This document shows, piece after piece, positions 16,434-25,193 of a stretch of DNA of 64,000 nt. Under the pieces are notes generated by a model. The model was given only the letters and a program-made list of their open reading frames with translations. It was not told the origin of the DNA and searched no databases. Source of the stretch: BTUB01 sp964392765. GTDB lineage: Bacteria > Babelota > Babeliae > Babelales > Vermiphilaceae. The first letter of the stretch is position 1; each line of letters starts with the position of its first letter. The translations under genes were made by a program, and so were the position numbers. The stretch lies in contig CAYMRF010000001.1 in the NCBI GenBank assembly GCA_964392765.1, forward strand, positions 16,597 through 80,596. The letters are read 5' to 3'.

Positions 16434-16634
16434 CCGTTCGTGGTGAGGGCCGAGCAAAGCGAGGCGTCTCGAATCCATACGGCCGATATATTTCATAGGA
16501 TTCAAACTTTTTTATATGGTTCGATAACCCTGCCTACGCTTATCCGGGTCTTACGACTCGGCAAGCTACGGCGGGCACGGCGCTCGCTGGCTGGCGGATT
16601 TTATCCTGAGCCTGTCGAAGGGCACCACGAACGG
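16434..16634. repeat. GC-rich palindromic element with perfect terminal inverted repeats, copy 5
   Basis: A 201-base element bounded by a perfect 12-base inverted repeat: CCGTTCGTGGTG (16434-16445) and CACCACGAACGG (16623-16634). Inside, bases 16532-16573 are the near-exact reverse complement of 2429-2470, and 16605-16622 (CCTGAGCCTGTCGAAGGG) relates to the 2038-2056 module. It encodes no transposase. A further module at 16681-16710 lies just outside and matches the left end of the mnmE insertion. Confidence 0.85.
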
Positions 16635-16714
16635 GCTTTTAAACCTATCTTGCTACTAGGCCAATTTTTAGTGATAATTAATATTCCGCTCGTTTCGAGC
16701 GCAGTCGAGAAATG

Positions 16715-18244
16715 CTAAATTTCCAATGGATCATATCTTTTGCCCGAACGGACTGCTTTTTCACAGCGCATTTGCAAATCTTTATTCACCTTGTCGGCAT
16801 TAATAGGATTGCTTCGATTATAATTATAAAGAATTTCTGGAATACACTTGCCATGAACTCCCGCTAATTCTGCTAAACTCATCATCATTGCAATATCGCC
16901 TGCCATAGGGAACCACTCCCCATTAAACAATAACGATTCTTTATTTATTTTTTGATAAAGCCAGACATAAAAAGTGCGCAAATGAGTGGTACACCAATCA
17001 TACTCTCTAATTGCATTATTTTTTATAATTTCATCTGGAATTTGGCGTGCCCAACCGGTAATTTGATGAGGGAATAGGCAAAACTGCCCATACGTCATCC
17101 ACACATTTGAATCCTGGTAGATATGATTAAGATAAGCAAGCACGTTTTCATGAGCAAGCCAATCGTCCGCATCAATAACGACTGCTATTTCTGATGGATC
17201 GCAACATTCCAATGCTTTACAAATATTTCCCAGCGCTTTGCCCGTTCGTTGCGAATTTTTAATAATCGTAGTGCGATGGCTCTGATAACATTGAGTTACG
17301 TATTGCCCAACCAGGGCTAATGTATTATCGCTGGACGCATCATCAATATAGATAATGCGATAATAGGTATAATTTTGCATAAAAATTGAATGCAGATTTC
17401 GCTTATACCACTTCTGGTTGTTATACGATGGCACTATCAGCACAAACTGCTTTTGCTGACCACTTGTAAATACCGGTAGTGGGTAGCGATCAATAATCGC
17501 CTGCTCATCGGCCATTTCTTGCAACGCCAGGGATGAATTTTTCTTAACAATCTCAGCAGTATCAATAAAATGGATAAAATCTGGCGTGGGAAGTTTATGA
17601 AATAATGCACCGCTGCCCACTGCATTTCTCCAAAATGCCCAGATATTTTTAGTAGAAAATTCTTTAGTAAATAATCCATATCTTTGATGAACAGATTTGC
17701 GCCACATTGAGCCCGGACACGGCAAACAGGTAGGAAAAAAATAAGCGCTAAATTCTGGTAATCTCATTGAATCGCAACTTTTAACTTCCTTCTTAAACGG
17801 TTCATAGTTCCACCAAAACTCGGCATACACCAAATCAATAGTAGAATCTCTTTCTAATACCGCCACCCGCTGCTCCAACATATTTTTTTGATGCAAATCT
17901 CCCGCGTGAGCAATTACCACAAAATCTGCACTAGAATTTTGAATCGCCGTATTTAATATATCCACTTCGTCAGAACTGCCCGGCAAGTAAAAGGTGCGCA
18001 ACTGAGAATATTGTTTGCTGAGTGATCCCATAAGAACTTTATCAGATGTTTGAGGCGCTATAAGCAAAACTTCGCACGATTTAAAAATAGTTTGACGCGT
18101 TAACTCTTTCATGGTTTGAGTGATCAGTGCTTCTCGCTCAAAGAGAGAAACAATGATTGATACGCGTGGCTTGGCCTGCAAACTAATAGACCACAAACAA
18201 AATAAAAAAATGACTACTTTTATTTTAAAAAAATTTTTTACCAT
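16715..18244 (-). CDS. Two-domain GT2 glycosyltransferase with an N-terminal export-like segment
   Basis: A 509-residue protein with two GT-A (family 2) domains. The first (about 25-230) begins KPRVSIIVSLFERE and is degenerate, with AHAGD where a DxD is expected. The second (about 265-450) is canonical: VLIVPSYNNQKWYKRNL, IIYIDDASSDNT, and IDADDW as the metal/nucleotide-binding DxD. Residues 1-24 (VVIFLFCLWSISLQA) look like a cleavable signal peptide, which is odd because sugar-nucleotide donors are cytoplasmic. A retained N-terminal membrane anchor is the alternative. It probably takes part in surface glycan assembly; substrate unknown. It is convergent with the helicase region. Confidence 0.85.
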   Translation of the reverse strand: MVKNFFKIKVVIFLFCLWSISLQAKPRVSIIVSLFEREALITQTMKELTRQTIFKSCEVLLIAPQTSDKVLMGSLSKQYSQLRTFYLPGSSDEVDILNTAIQNSSADFVVIAHAGDLHQKNMLEQRVAVLERDSTIDLVYAEFWWNYEPFKKEVKSCDSMRLPEFSAYFFPTCLPCPGSMWRKSVHQRYGLFTKEFSTKNIWAFWRNAVGSGALFHKLPTPDFIHFIDTAEIVKKNSSLALQEMADEQAIIDRYPLPVFTSGQQKQFVLIVPSYNNQKWYKRNLHSIFMQNYTYYRIIYIDDASSDNTLALVGQYVTQCYQSHRTTIIKNSQRTGKALGNICKALECCDPSEIAVVIDADDWLAHENVLAYLNHIYQDSNVWMTYGQFCLFPHQITGWARQIPDEIIKNNAIREYDWCTTHLRTFYVWLYQKINKESLLFNGEWFPMAGDIAMMMSLAELAGVHGKCIPEILYNYNRSNPINADKVNKDLQMRCEKAVRSGKRYDPLEI

Positions 18245-18324
18245 TATATTTCCTTAGTTTCACTTCAACTCATTTCCAGAATTATGCAGCACTAGCCGAA
18301 AAATCTTCAATCTTTTTCTTTTCT

Positions 18325-18354
18325 TTGACTTAATAATCTTTTTTCCGATAGATT
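18325..18354 (+). promoter_or_regulatory. Candidate promoter of the synthetase-like gene
   Basis: TTGACT (18325-18330) and TAGATT (18349-18354) are separated by 18 bases, and the likely start codon at 18406 follows at a sensible distance. Confidence 0.5.
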
Positions 18355-18405
18355 TTGAGGAATTTGTGGTCTTTTAGGAGTCAATTCTCAAAAAAAGGGG
18401 AAAGT

Positions 18406-19266
18406 ATGAAGAACACACTTCACTATAATGCTATGGTTCGCTCTTTGCGTTCATTTTTTCAAGATAAAAAGGGGTTTATCGAGGTACCTGCGCAATCACG
18501 TCCTTCCATTTTTGCAACCCAAACAGCAGAAAGTATTGGGCAATTTGCAGTAAATAATATTCCATTTCCACTCCCACAATCAAATCTGCTTTGCCTCGAT
18601 TATGAAATGCTCAAGAATCCGGAATGGAAAGGAGTCTATTCAATCTCCACCCGCTATCAAGATGATAGCACGCCAGAGCAAGAATCTACGTGCCCTATTT
18701 TTGAATTCTGTGTACCAGGAAATTGCAACGACCTTAAAAGATTCCATGATGAACTGCTTTTATTTTTAGGGTTTGAGCAATCAATCCCCTTACTTTATGA
18801 AGAAGTATGCAAAAAATACGAAACTCAATCGTTGCAAGCGTATCATAAGGCCACGCTTGCGCAGGAAATTAGTGCTGTTATCACGCTGGAAGATTTCCCC
18901 TCTCGCACGTTTCCCTTTTGGAATACCAAATATGCGGGCAATGGAGTTTATCACAAAAGTGAAACCTTACTTCATGGCATCAGCGTTATAACCTCGCAAG
19001 AACAAGAGACCAATGGCGAAAAGCTCCGAGAAGGATTTTTCTCATTGAATCAAGGCAAATATGCTCAATCGCTTGTAGCCCGTTTTGGCAAAGAGCGCGT
19101 TAATAGAGATCTTGAAGAATATTTATCACTACCTATGCTCGATAGGTTTGCAAGCACCATAGATTTGTCTAAGCTGGCTAATGCACTAGAAATGGCGGGA
19201 ATATTTAAAAAGACAGTAGAAGTTTACTCAAAAGAGAGAGTAATACTACCGCACTTAAATATATAA
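18406..19266 (+). CDS. Class II aminoacyl-tRNA synthetase-like protein (Asp/Asn/Lys type), degenerate
   Basis: A 286-residue protein resembling the catalytic core of class II synthetases of the AspRS/AsnRS/LysRS group. Seen: a KKGFIEVPAQS entry like the motif 1 region, LPQSNLLCL, a motif-2-like YSISTRYQDD followed by CPIFEFCV, and LSLPMLDRF where motif 3 would normally read GxGxGxDR. The anticodon-binding domain is missing and motif 3 lacks its glycines, so classical tRNA charging is doubtful. Such paralogs elsewhere aminoacylate other substrates (for example PoxA/GenX) or make amino acid derivatives. ATG 18406 is chosen because of AAGGGG 5 bases upstream. Two small genes and the photolyase gene follow closely. 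Confidence 0.65.
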   Translation: MKNTLHYNAMVRSLRSFFQDKKGFIEVPAQSRPSIFATQTAESIGQFAVNNIPFPLPQSNLLCLDYEMLKNPEWKGVYSISTRYQDDSTPEQESTCPIFEFCVPGNCNDLKRFHDELLLFLGFEQSIPLLYEEVCKKYETQSLQAYHKATLAQEISAVITLEDFPSRTFPFWNTKYAGNGVYHKSETLLHGISVITSQEQETNGEKLREGFFSLNQGKYAQSLVARFGKERVNRDLEEYLSLPMLDRFASTIDLSKLANALEMAGIFKKTVEVYSKERVILPHLNI

Positions 19267-19275
19267 AGAGTACTC

Positions 19276-19581
19276 ATGTTAAAGAAAGCCTTAGCCGAGG
19301 CAGTGTTGATAACTGCTCTTAATAACGTTGCCATGAATCTGGAAGTGGAACAGGTAAAGTCTTCTATAAAATTCTTTGTAAATACCCAAGATATTATCCA
19401 ACTCAGCAACCAGTTGGCAGCTCTTCTGGAAGATGCCACCAAATACGTTGATCCCGCAGTTTTTGAAATTGCCCAGGATATAAAAAAGCAGTTTAATGGT
19501 AATAAAAATTCTCCGCACTATAAAAATGCGGGAAGAATATGCGCTCTACTTAGAAGTAAAGCGTATGAAAGAATTGAATAG
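19276..19581 (+). CDS. Small hypothetical protein
   Basis: A 101-residue frame starting 9 bases after the synthetase-like gene, preceded by AAGAG. The product is helical with hydrophobic heptads (QLSNQLAALLEDATKYV) and has a moderately hydrophobic N-terminus (LAEAVLITALNNVAMNL) that is not a clear signal peptide. The C-terminal half (NSPHYKNAGRICALLRSKAY) recalls the end of the small secreted proteins at 13.4-14.2 kb (HYRNAIRDIEEAEALI), suggesting distant relation, but this is a weak match. No function assigned. Confidence 0.6.
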   Translation: MLKKALAEAVLITALNNVAMNLEVEQVKSSIKFFVNTQDIIQLSNQLAALLEDATKYVDPAVFEIAQDIKKQFNGNKNSPHYKNAGRICALLRSKAYERIE

Positions 19582-19591
19582 GAAAGAACTT

Positions 19592-19906
19592 ATGAAATTA
19601 ATCGTGTTAACGATACTATTAATACCAATTTGCGTGGCCGCAGGAGAACCTCCATCAGGCCCGATATCTCCATTGTCCGCTTCAAAACTTAAAGTGCTTC
19701 AAAAATATAAAGAAACAAAGGAAGAAGAAGAATTCTTCGAAGACGATTGGATTGATCCTGCTGAAAATACCGATTCACTATCTCCTCGCAAAATAGGGCT
19801 TCTTAAAAGGCAGCCTTCAACTACTTCTGCAATTCCCGATGGATTCGAATTAGACAATGAAGAAGCGCCTATTAAAGAAACCAATAAATTGGAATCCAAA
19901 AAGTGA
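19592..19906 (+). CDS. Small secreted acidic protein
   Basis: 104 residues from ATG 19592, chosen because GGAAAG lies 5 bases upstream and the product then begins with a signal peptide (MKLIVLTILLIPICVAAG). The mature part is Pro/Ser-rich, then strongly acidic (KEEEEFFEDDW), and looks disordered. It ends in a GTGA overlap with the photolyase start, so translation of the two is coupled. No family recognised. Confidence 0.65.
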   Translation: MKLIVLTILLIPICVAAGEPPSGPISPLSASKLKVLQKYKETKEEEEFFEDDWIDPAENTDSLSPRKIGLLKRQPSTTSAIPDGFELDNEEAPIKETNKLESKK

Positions 19907-21273
19907 TACAAAAATCATTATTTATTTTCAGGCGTGATCTCAGAGTTGTTGATAATCTGGGCCTTTTAAAAGCTTTGCAACAAAGCAAAGAGGTAATTAC
20001 TTGTTTTATTTTTGATCGAGCGCAAGTGGAAGAGAAAAACCCTTATCGCAGCGCGAATGCAATTCAATTCATGATTGAATCACTTGAAGATTTGCATAAT
20101 CAGATAAAAAAACGTGGCGGTAAACTCTATTTCTTTTATGGCTCTCCGGCAGAAGTAGTACATAAACTCATCAAAGAAGAGACTATCGATGCTGTTTTTG
20201 TAAATCGAGACTACACGCCCTTTAGCATCAAGCGCGATGAGGCAATCCAAAAAGTATGCATTCAAAATGATTGCGCATTTATTTCTTGCAATGATCTTTT
20301 ATTGCATGAGCCAGAAGAAATTTTAACCGGCAACGGTACACCCTATTCAATCTTTACTGCTTTCTATAAACGAGCATTGCACTTACCCGTTGCAACACCA
20401 CAATCAAAAATTAATGGTACATTTTATAGCAAGCCGATTAAATCGAGCTCTGGTGCTGAAATTTTTAAAAAAATTCTTCCTGCATCCAATCCAAAAATCT
20501 GGATCCACGGGGGTAGACAAGAAGCGCTTAAAATTCTGAAAAAAATTGATGCGCTGGAAGATTATTCAAAGACCCGCGATTATCCGGATCTACCCACTTC
20601 TTATCTTTCTGCACATTTAAAATTTGGTACCATCTCCATCCGAGAAGCATATTGGACTATCGCGCAAAAGCTTGGCAAAAATCATCCACTCCTCAAACAG
20701 CTTTATTGGCGCGATTTTTTTACCCATGTGGGCTACCATTCTTCATTTGTATTTGGCCAAGCATTTCACGAGAAATATAATAAGTTGCCCTGGAAGAATG
20801 ATAAAAAAGAGTTTGAAAAGTGGTGCGAAGGCAAAACCGGTTTTCCTATCGTTGATGCAGGCATGCGACAATTAAATGCAACCGGTTGGATGCACAATCG
20901 AGTGCGTATGATTGTGGCATCATTCTTAGTAAAAGATTTGCATATCGATTGGCGGTGGGGCGAGCAATATTTTGCACAACAGTTAGTTGATTATGATCCT
21001 GCCGTAAACAATGGTAACTGGCAATGGTCCGCTTCCACCGGATGCGATGCGCAGCCCTATTTTAGAATTTTTAATCCCTGGCTGCAGCAAGTGAAGTTTG
21101 ATAAGGAGTGCCATTATATAAAACAATGGGTGCCTGAATTAAAAAACGTGGATCCTAAAATTATCCATAATTGCTATAAAGAAAAATCGCAAGCAATCAA
21201 AAATTATCCGCGACCTATAGTTGATCATGCAAAAGAAAGCGCAAAAGCAAAATTAATATATAAAAATGTATAA
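19903..21273 (+). CDS. phrB: Deoxyribodipyrimidine photo-lyase
   Basis: A DNA photolyase that uses FAD and blue light to split cyclobutane pyrimidine dimers. The 456-residue protein has the N-terminal antenna-binding Rossmann domain (SLFIFRRDLRVVDNLGL) and the C-terminal FAD domain with GKTGFPIVDAGMRQL, GWMHNRVRMIVASFLVKDL, the WRWGEQYFAQQLVDYDPAVN block and NWQWSASTGCDAQPYFRIFNP, which contains flavin-contacting residues and tryptophans of the electron chain. It starts with GTG in a 4-base overlap with the preceding gene. A light-dependent enzyme suggests at least some exposure to light, for example with an aquatic protist host. Confidence 0.95.
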   Translation: MIQKSLFIFRRDLRVVDNLGLLKALQQSKEVITCFIFDRAQVEEKNPYRSANAIQFMIESLEDLHNQIKKRGGKLYFFYGSPAEVVHKLIKEETIDAVFVNRDYTPFSIKRDEAIQKVCIQNDCAFISCNDLLLHEPEEILTGNGTPYSIFTAFYKRALHLPVATPQSKINGTFYSKPIKSSSGAEIFKKILPASNPKIWIHGGRQEALKILKKIDALEDYSKTRDYPDLPTSYLSAHLKFGTISIREAYWTIAQKLGKNHPLLKQLYWRDFFTHVGYHSSFVFGQAFHEKYNKLPWKNDKKEFEKWCEGKTGFPIVDAGMRQLNATGWMHNRVRMIVASFLVKDLHIDWRWGEQYFAQQLVDYDPAVNNGNWQWSASTGCDAQPYFRIFNPWLQQVKFDKECHYIKQWVPELKNVDPKIIHNCYKEKSQAIKNYPRPIVDHAKESAKAKLIYKNV

Positions 21274-21351
21274 AACACATTCAAGATCAAAAAGAGTTAG
21301 TATTACTTTGATTACGATTAATTATTGGGCAATAAATGTTTTGAGATAAGA

Positions 21352-21385
21352 AAAATCCCTCGACAAACATCGAGGGATTTTATTT
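21352..21385. terminator. Bidirectional terminator between photolyase and a convergent gene
   Basis: A perfect 12-base stem AAAATCCCTCGA (21352-21363) / TCGAGGGATTTT (21370-21381) with loop CAAACA. The A-run and T-run on either side let it work for both converging genes. Confidence 0.85.
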
Positions 21386-21422
21386 TATTAAAGAAAATTA
21401 GAATAGTGCATTAAAGATATTT

Positions 21423-22337
21423 CTATTTAAAAAAGCCAGTTTTTTCGATCGCTTTTATAAACGTACTATATAACCATCCACACGCCTGTAACTCTTTATA
21501 AGCTGCCTTAGTTGCTTGTGATTCCTCTTGGCCAGAAAAGCGATCGTTTTCATATAAAAACATCCATTTTTGAGCTTGCCATTCACAACCTATCTTTTTG
21601 CGAAATTCAACGGTTTCAGGGTTATGCTGTTCCGCCTCTTCTATACCTATAAGATTTTCTTTTATTTTTTTGGAAATATAAAATTTTTGATACTTTTTTT
21701 TGCACTGAGTATACGCCTTTCCCGCACGAATCATTCGGGAGCGTAGTTGTTCTGTAAATTCTATTGGACGATTGTATTGCAAGGAGCTCAAGAACTGTGA
21801 AGTTGCCCGATCCTGACTCTGCATTAGGCAATTACATATTTTATTTTGCGCTTCAAGCGATGCGTCATCTTCTATTTGTTTCAAGCGATGAATATTGAGC
21901 CCATTATTATCATATGGCTTTGCACAATCCAAATAGTTCATAAATTCTTCACGCGTTCCTGTTGAATGCATAAATTTAGAATGAAAATCCCCACATTTTT
22001 CTTTTTTGTGCTCTTCAATCATTAAGTCCAAAAGGCGCGCTTTATCTTGATATGGCTTTACGCATGATCGATGCTTTGATCTCATCTCTTTCCACTTTCT
22101 CTCATCTCCCTTTAAGTAATGAGAAAGTGCCTCTTCATATAACCCATCGCAATCCTGTGTTTTTTTCTGTTTAATTTTTTTAGCCCAAAAGTTTATTTCA
22201 TCATTTTTTAAATTTTCGGCGGAGATTTCTTCACAATCTCTCTGCGCAAACTCATCTTCCATTGCAGGAGCACTGCAGGACGCAGATACCGCAAAAGCAA
22301 TAAAAATGACGCCAAGCAAATTTAACACCCTTTTCAT
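21423..22337 (-). CDS. Large secreted cysteine-rich hypothetical protein
   Basis: A 304-residue exported protein: signal peptide MKRVLNLLGVIFIAFAVSAS, strong ribosome binding site AAGGAGG 5-6 bases before the ATG. The mature part contains about a dozen spaced cysteines (for example RDCEEI, QDCDGLY, HRSCVKPY, KICNCLM, YTQCKKKY, IGCEW, QACGW), is charged and helical, and shows no enzyme motif. Cys-x3-to-x30 spacing suggests several disulfides, hence a periplasmic or extracellular role. I recognise no family. It may descend from repeated helical hairpins, each closed by a Cys pair. Confidence 0.75.
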   Translation of the reverse strand: MKRVLNLLGVIFIAFAVSASCSAPAMEDEFAQRDCEEISAENLKNDEINFWAKKIKQKKTQDCDGLYEEALSHYLKGDERKWKEMRSKHRSCVKPYQDKARLLDLMIEEHKKEKCGDFHSKFMHSTGTREEFMNYLDCAKPYDNNGLNIHRLKQIEDDASLEAQNKICNCLMQSQDRATSQFLSSLQYNRPIEFTEQLRSRMIRAGKAYTQCKKKYQKFYISKKIKENLIGIEEAEQHNPETVEFRKKIGCEWQAQKWMFLYENDRFSGQEESQATKAAYKELQACGWLYSTFIKAIEKTGFFK

Positions 22338-22525
22338 AAAAACCTCCTTAAAAGACGTACGGCAACCAGTAAAATATTACTAATATTCAATATGCCAGCA
22401 TGGTCAAAAAAAGCAAGAAAAATGGCCAAAACAGGGTTTCTTCTGCGCTATTCGTTACAAATAGAAACATCAAAGCCTATCGTGACGAATAGGTCCGGCG
22501 ATGGAATGTTTTCTTACAGAAAATT

Positions 22526-23614
22526 CTACTTTAAAGATTCAGCATTCTGCCTTGCTACAGCAAGTAAATGTCGGCCAGCCGCAGCGTATTCAGGAATATG
22601 AGGCAAATTAAGTTTTTTATACAATGCATGGCTAAAATTTTGATAATCAGCCGCATCCTGCGCATCATCACACATATAGCCAATATGGCAAGATTTTTTA
22701 AGCTCTAAAAGATAGACCTCTTTATGCCCACTTTCAACTAACTTTTTAACCAACTCCCTGGTGCACGCTGCAGGAACATGTTTATCCATTAATGAAGTGA
22801 TAAATGCAACCGGAATATGTTTTGGAAAATCCTCAACCACTTTAATGGGCGCAATGCCATCTCTTTCATGCGCAATTACTTTTGAAGCAACTGTGTGAAG
22901 TGCATCTACGCAAACATCATGCTTTAAAAGCCATGGATGGCGCTCGCGCATTGTATGTTCCACACTATCAAAACATCCTTCCAGCTGAATCAGTTTAGTA
23001 TTTTTTAGCTGAGAAGGATTTTCTTTATTCAAACGTGCGGCAGCAATAAAAGTAGTTGTCGCGCCGCGCGAAACTCCCATTAAAATAGTATCTGCATCCA
23101 GATGCTCAGCCAGCAAAGAATTAAATCGGGCACGATGACTCGCTAAATCACCCTCTTGGGCAATATTGATCTGAGAGACCGCCAATGAATGAGATGCTAT
23201 GGTATGAGTTAATTTCTTAGAATCTTGCCGGCTTACCACAGTGATTCCCGAAAGCCGATTTCCAAAACCTGTAGCAATTTCATGACTGCGTTGCCATATA
23301 TTATAAAGAAATGCTTTGGGTTGCAGCATGAGCGAATTCCAGTCTCTTTGAGTTGGCGCAGGCACCACTTCATCAATCTCCGGTTTCACCCAAATTTGGT
23401 TAATAATATCAATAGACTTACTGCAAACCACATGCTCACCAGTAGTTGGCGATATAAATCCACGTTGACCGGTATATTTTGCGCCTTGTGTTTGAGAATT
23501 ATTCATTCCTTGGTAATAAACAGTAAACACTTTTTTAAATCCAGGATGAATCCATTCTTCCCCAGGCAATAAAGATGAGAATGCTACAAGTGCGAAAAAT
23601 ATTTTGCGTTTCAT
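22526..23614 (-). CDS. Secreted alpha/beta hydrolase-fold protein
   Basis: About 362 residues. ATG 23614 is chosen for GGAG 6 bases upstream and the signal peptide it gives (MKRKIFFALVAFSSLLPG). The nucleophile elbow is ILMGVSRGATTTF (GxSxG). A plausible acid lies in SLMDKHVPAACT and the His in SCHIGYM, in the right order for a Ser-Asp-His triad. Between them is a helical insertion (residues about 210-260). Probably an exported esterase, lipase or peptidase; the substrate cannot be told. The gene is alone, and 23615-23818 holds only its promoter and that of the next gene. Confidence 0.8.
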   Translation of the reverse strand: MKRKIFFALVAFSSLLPGEEWIHPGFKKVFTVYYQGMNNSQTQGAKYTGQRGFISPTTGEHVVCSKSIDIINQIWVKPEIDEVVPAPTQRDWNSLMLQPKAFLYNIWQRSHEIATGFGNRLSGITVVSRQDSKKLTHTIASHSLAVSQINIAQEGDLASHRARFNSLLAEHLDADTILMGVSRGATTTFIAAARLNKENPSQLKNTKLIQLEGCFDSVEHTMRERHPWLLKHDVCVDALHTVASKVIAHERDGIAPIKVVEDFPKHIPVAFITSLMDKHVPAACTRELVKKLVESGHKEVYLLELKKSCHIGYMCDDAQDAADYQNFSHALYKKLNLPHIPEYAAAGRHLLAVARQNAESLK

Positions 23615-23818
23615 AGAGCTCCGGAGCAACCAATTTTAATCAATTTAAACAAGATCTATCATACAATAAATCAAAAACTTTTCAATTTACCATTAAACTC
23701 GCAGAGCAAAATTGCTCAAAAACTATTCAAGCCGTTGCACATGCAAGCAACAAACTTTGCGCTTTTATAAATTCATATTAGGCTAAGCTTGTTGCATTTT
23801 TACTAAAGGAGAGTTTTC

Positions 23819-24394
23819 ATGATTTTAAGCAAAAATAGAGTATTATTTGGATTCTTAACGGCTTTAGCTCTTGGCTTTGCCTGCGGCTATCTTTTTTCTT
23901 CAAGATTCTGTTCAATTTCAATCGGCAGACGTGTTGAAAAAATAAGCAGCCTTAATCAAACGCTGCGCAATCTTTTTACTTTACGTACTTTTTATAACGC
24001 TGAACTTGTTGCCGCAAAAAACTGGAATAACTCAGATGCACAAATTGCGCAAAATCGTTTAACAAACGTTAACGAGCAGATCAGCAATATTATAGCACAG
24101 TATTATGATAGAAGAGCCGCAACTCAACTGCTTCAAGGATTTGAGGGTGAAATTGATTCGCAACAATTTGCAACATTACTTGCACAACTTAATCCCACAT
24201 GGGCCACTTCCACTCAAAGCATTCAAGAAAATTTAAACTCCGAAAAAGAGTTGAACGCAAAACTTCAAAATGCATTTGCCAATAAAAACAGACAACAAGT
24301 TTTCGATTTATTTGAAAAAGATTTAACTCGCGCGATGGAATTTGCTGATGAGCTAGATCGAGGAATTACACAGCAATTTCCGCACAAATTTTAA
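23819..24394 (+). CDS. Membrane-anchored helical hypothetical protein
   Basis: A 191-residue protein with one N-terminal transmembrane segment (VLFGFLTALALGFACGYLF) followed by a long helical, Gln/Asn/Ala-rich region, probably a coiled coil facing the periplasm. The ATG is preceded by AAAGGAGAG, a strong ribosome binding site. No known domain. Whether the segment is cleaved is uncertain: a Cys at its end (FACGYLF) could even be a lipobox variant, though LGFAC is not ideal. Confidence 0.68.
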   Translation: MILSKNRVLFGFLTALALGFACGYLFSSRFCSISIGRRVEKISSLNQTLRNLFTLRTFYNAELVAAKNWNNSDAQIAQNRLTNVNEQISNIIAQYYDRRAATQLLQGFEGEIDSQQFATLLAQLNPTWATSTQSIQENLNSEKELNAKLQNAFANKNRQQVFDLFEKDLTRAMEFADELDRGITQQFPHKF

Positions 24395-24470
24395 GGTTAC
24401 TATTTGACAACCTGTGCAGAAAACCTTAATTTACTAAGGAATTCCAATCTTTTTCCAAGGGCAACACCAT

Positions 24471-25193
24471 ATGAATTTTACTCGTACTATTTTTTTATTT
24501 GTTTTAATGAGTTCAAGCGTAACTTTTTTTGGTTCTGAAACACCACCAACACCGACGCAAGCTCTATTAAAAAGAAGTGGCTCATTAATAATTCCAAAAG
24601 TTTCTTTTTCTGACAGCCCTGACTCAAATAGCTTTGATAGCCGCAACAGCGCCTTAAGCCTTATAGGTTCTCCAATAAAGCTAAAGTCAGGTTCATCAGA
24701 AGCAAGTCCGCGATCAGTACTCTCTTCCAGAAAAAACGATGAAATGGCATTAAGCAGCGCTGCTGGCTCTCGCGCAAAACAAACTCACTCTGGAGAAACA
24801 TCCCCATCCGGTTCTCCTTCTCGAAGAAATTTGTTGCTTGTAGAAATCAAGGCCGGCCTCACTATGTTGGAAGAAATGGAAATAGATCAGCATCCTATCT
24901 TTATTAATAATCTTCAAAAAAAGCTTACTGAGTATGCGACAGCCGCTCAAGAAGAAGCCTCTTATAAAATTTTTCTTACCGAATGCAAAAGAAAAGCTGA
25001 AGAAAAATATGCTAAAGAAGAAGCTGAAAAAAGAGCTCGCAAAGAATACGAAAGAGCCACACTGTGGTATGATTTCCCGTCGGGCTCTGGCAACAAAGTG
25101 TGCACCATGGCAGAATTAAGAAAAGAAGAGAAAGAATATTTTAAAAAAATTAAAGAGCAATCTGCAGCAATCCTGCATTCTGATTGCCCGTAA
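24471..25193 (+). CDS. Secreted Ser-rich/coiled-coil hypothetical protein
   Basis: 240 residues. A signal peptide (FTRTIFLFVLMSSSVTFFG) is followed by a Ser/Pro-rich, probably disordered section to about residue 120 (SPDSNSFDSRNS, SGETSPSGSPSRRN), then a strongly helical Lys/Glu/Ala coiled coil (KAEEKYAKEEAEKRARKEYE). The layout, with a disordered linker plus coiled coil, resembles exported effector-like proteins, but no domain is recognised. The 3' end overlaps the 3' end of the mutY-like gene by 44 bases, tail to tail. Confidence 0.68.
   Translation: MNFTRTIFLFVLMSSSVTFFGSETPPTPTQALLKRSGSLIIPKVSFSDSPDSNSFDSRNSALSLIGSPIKLKSGSSEASPRSVLSSRKNDEMALSSAAGSRAKQTHSGETSPSGSPSRRNLLLVEIKAGLTMLEEMEIDQHPIFINNLQKKLTEYATAAQEEASYKIFLTECKRKAEEKYAKEEAEKRARKEYERATLWYDFPSGSGNKVCTMAELRKEEKEYFKKIKEQSAAILHSDCP

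Noticed and set aside
16434..16634. Insertion sequence
   Set aside because: Terminal inverted repeats are present, but there is no transposase; classed as a non-autonomous palindromic element.
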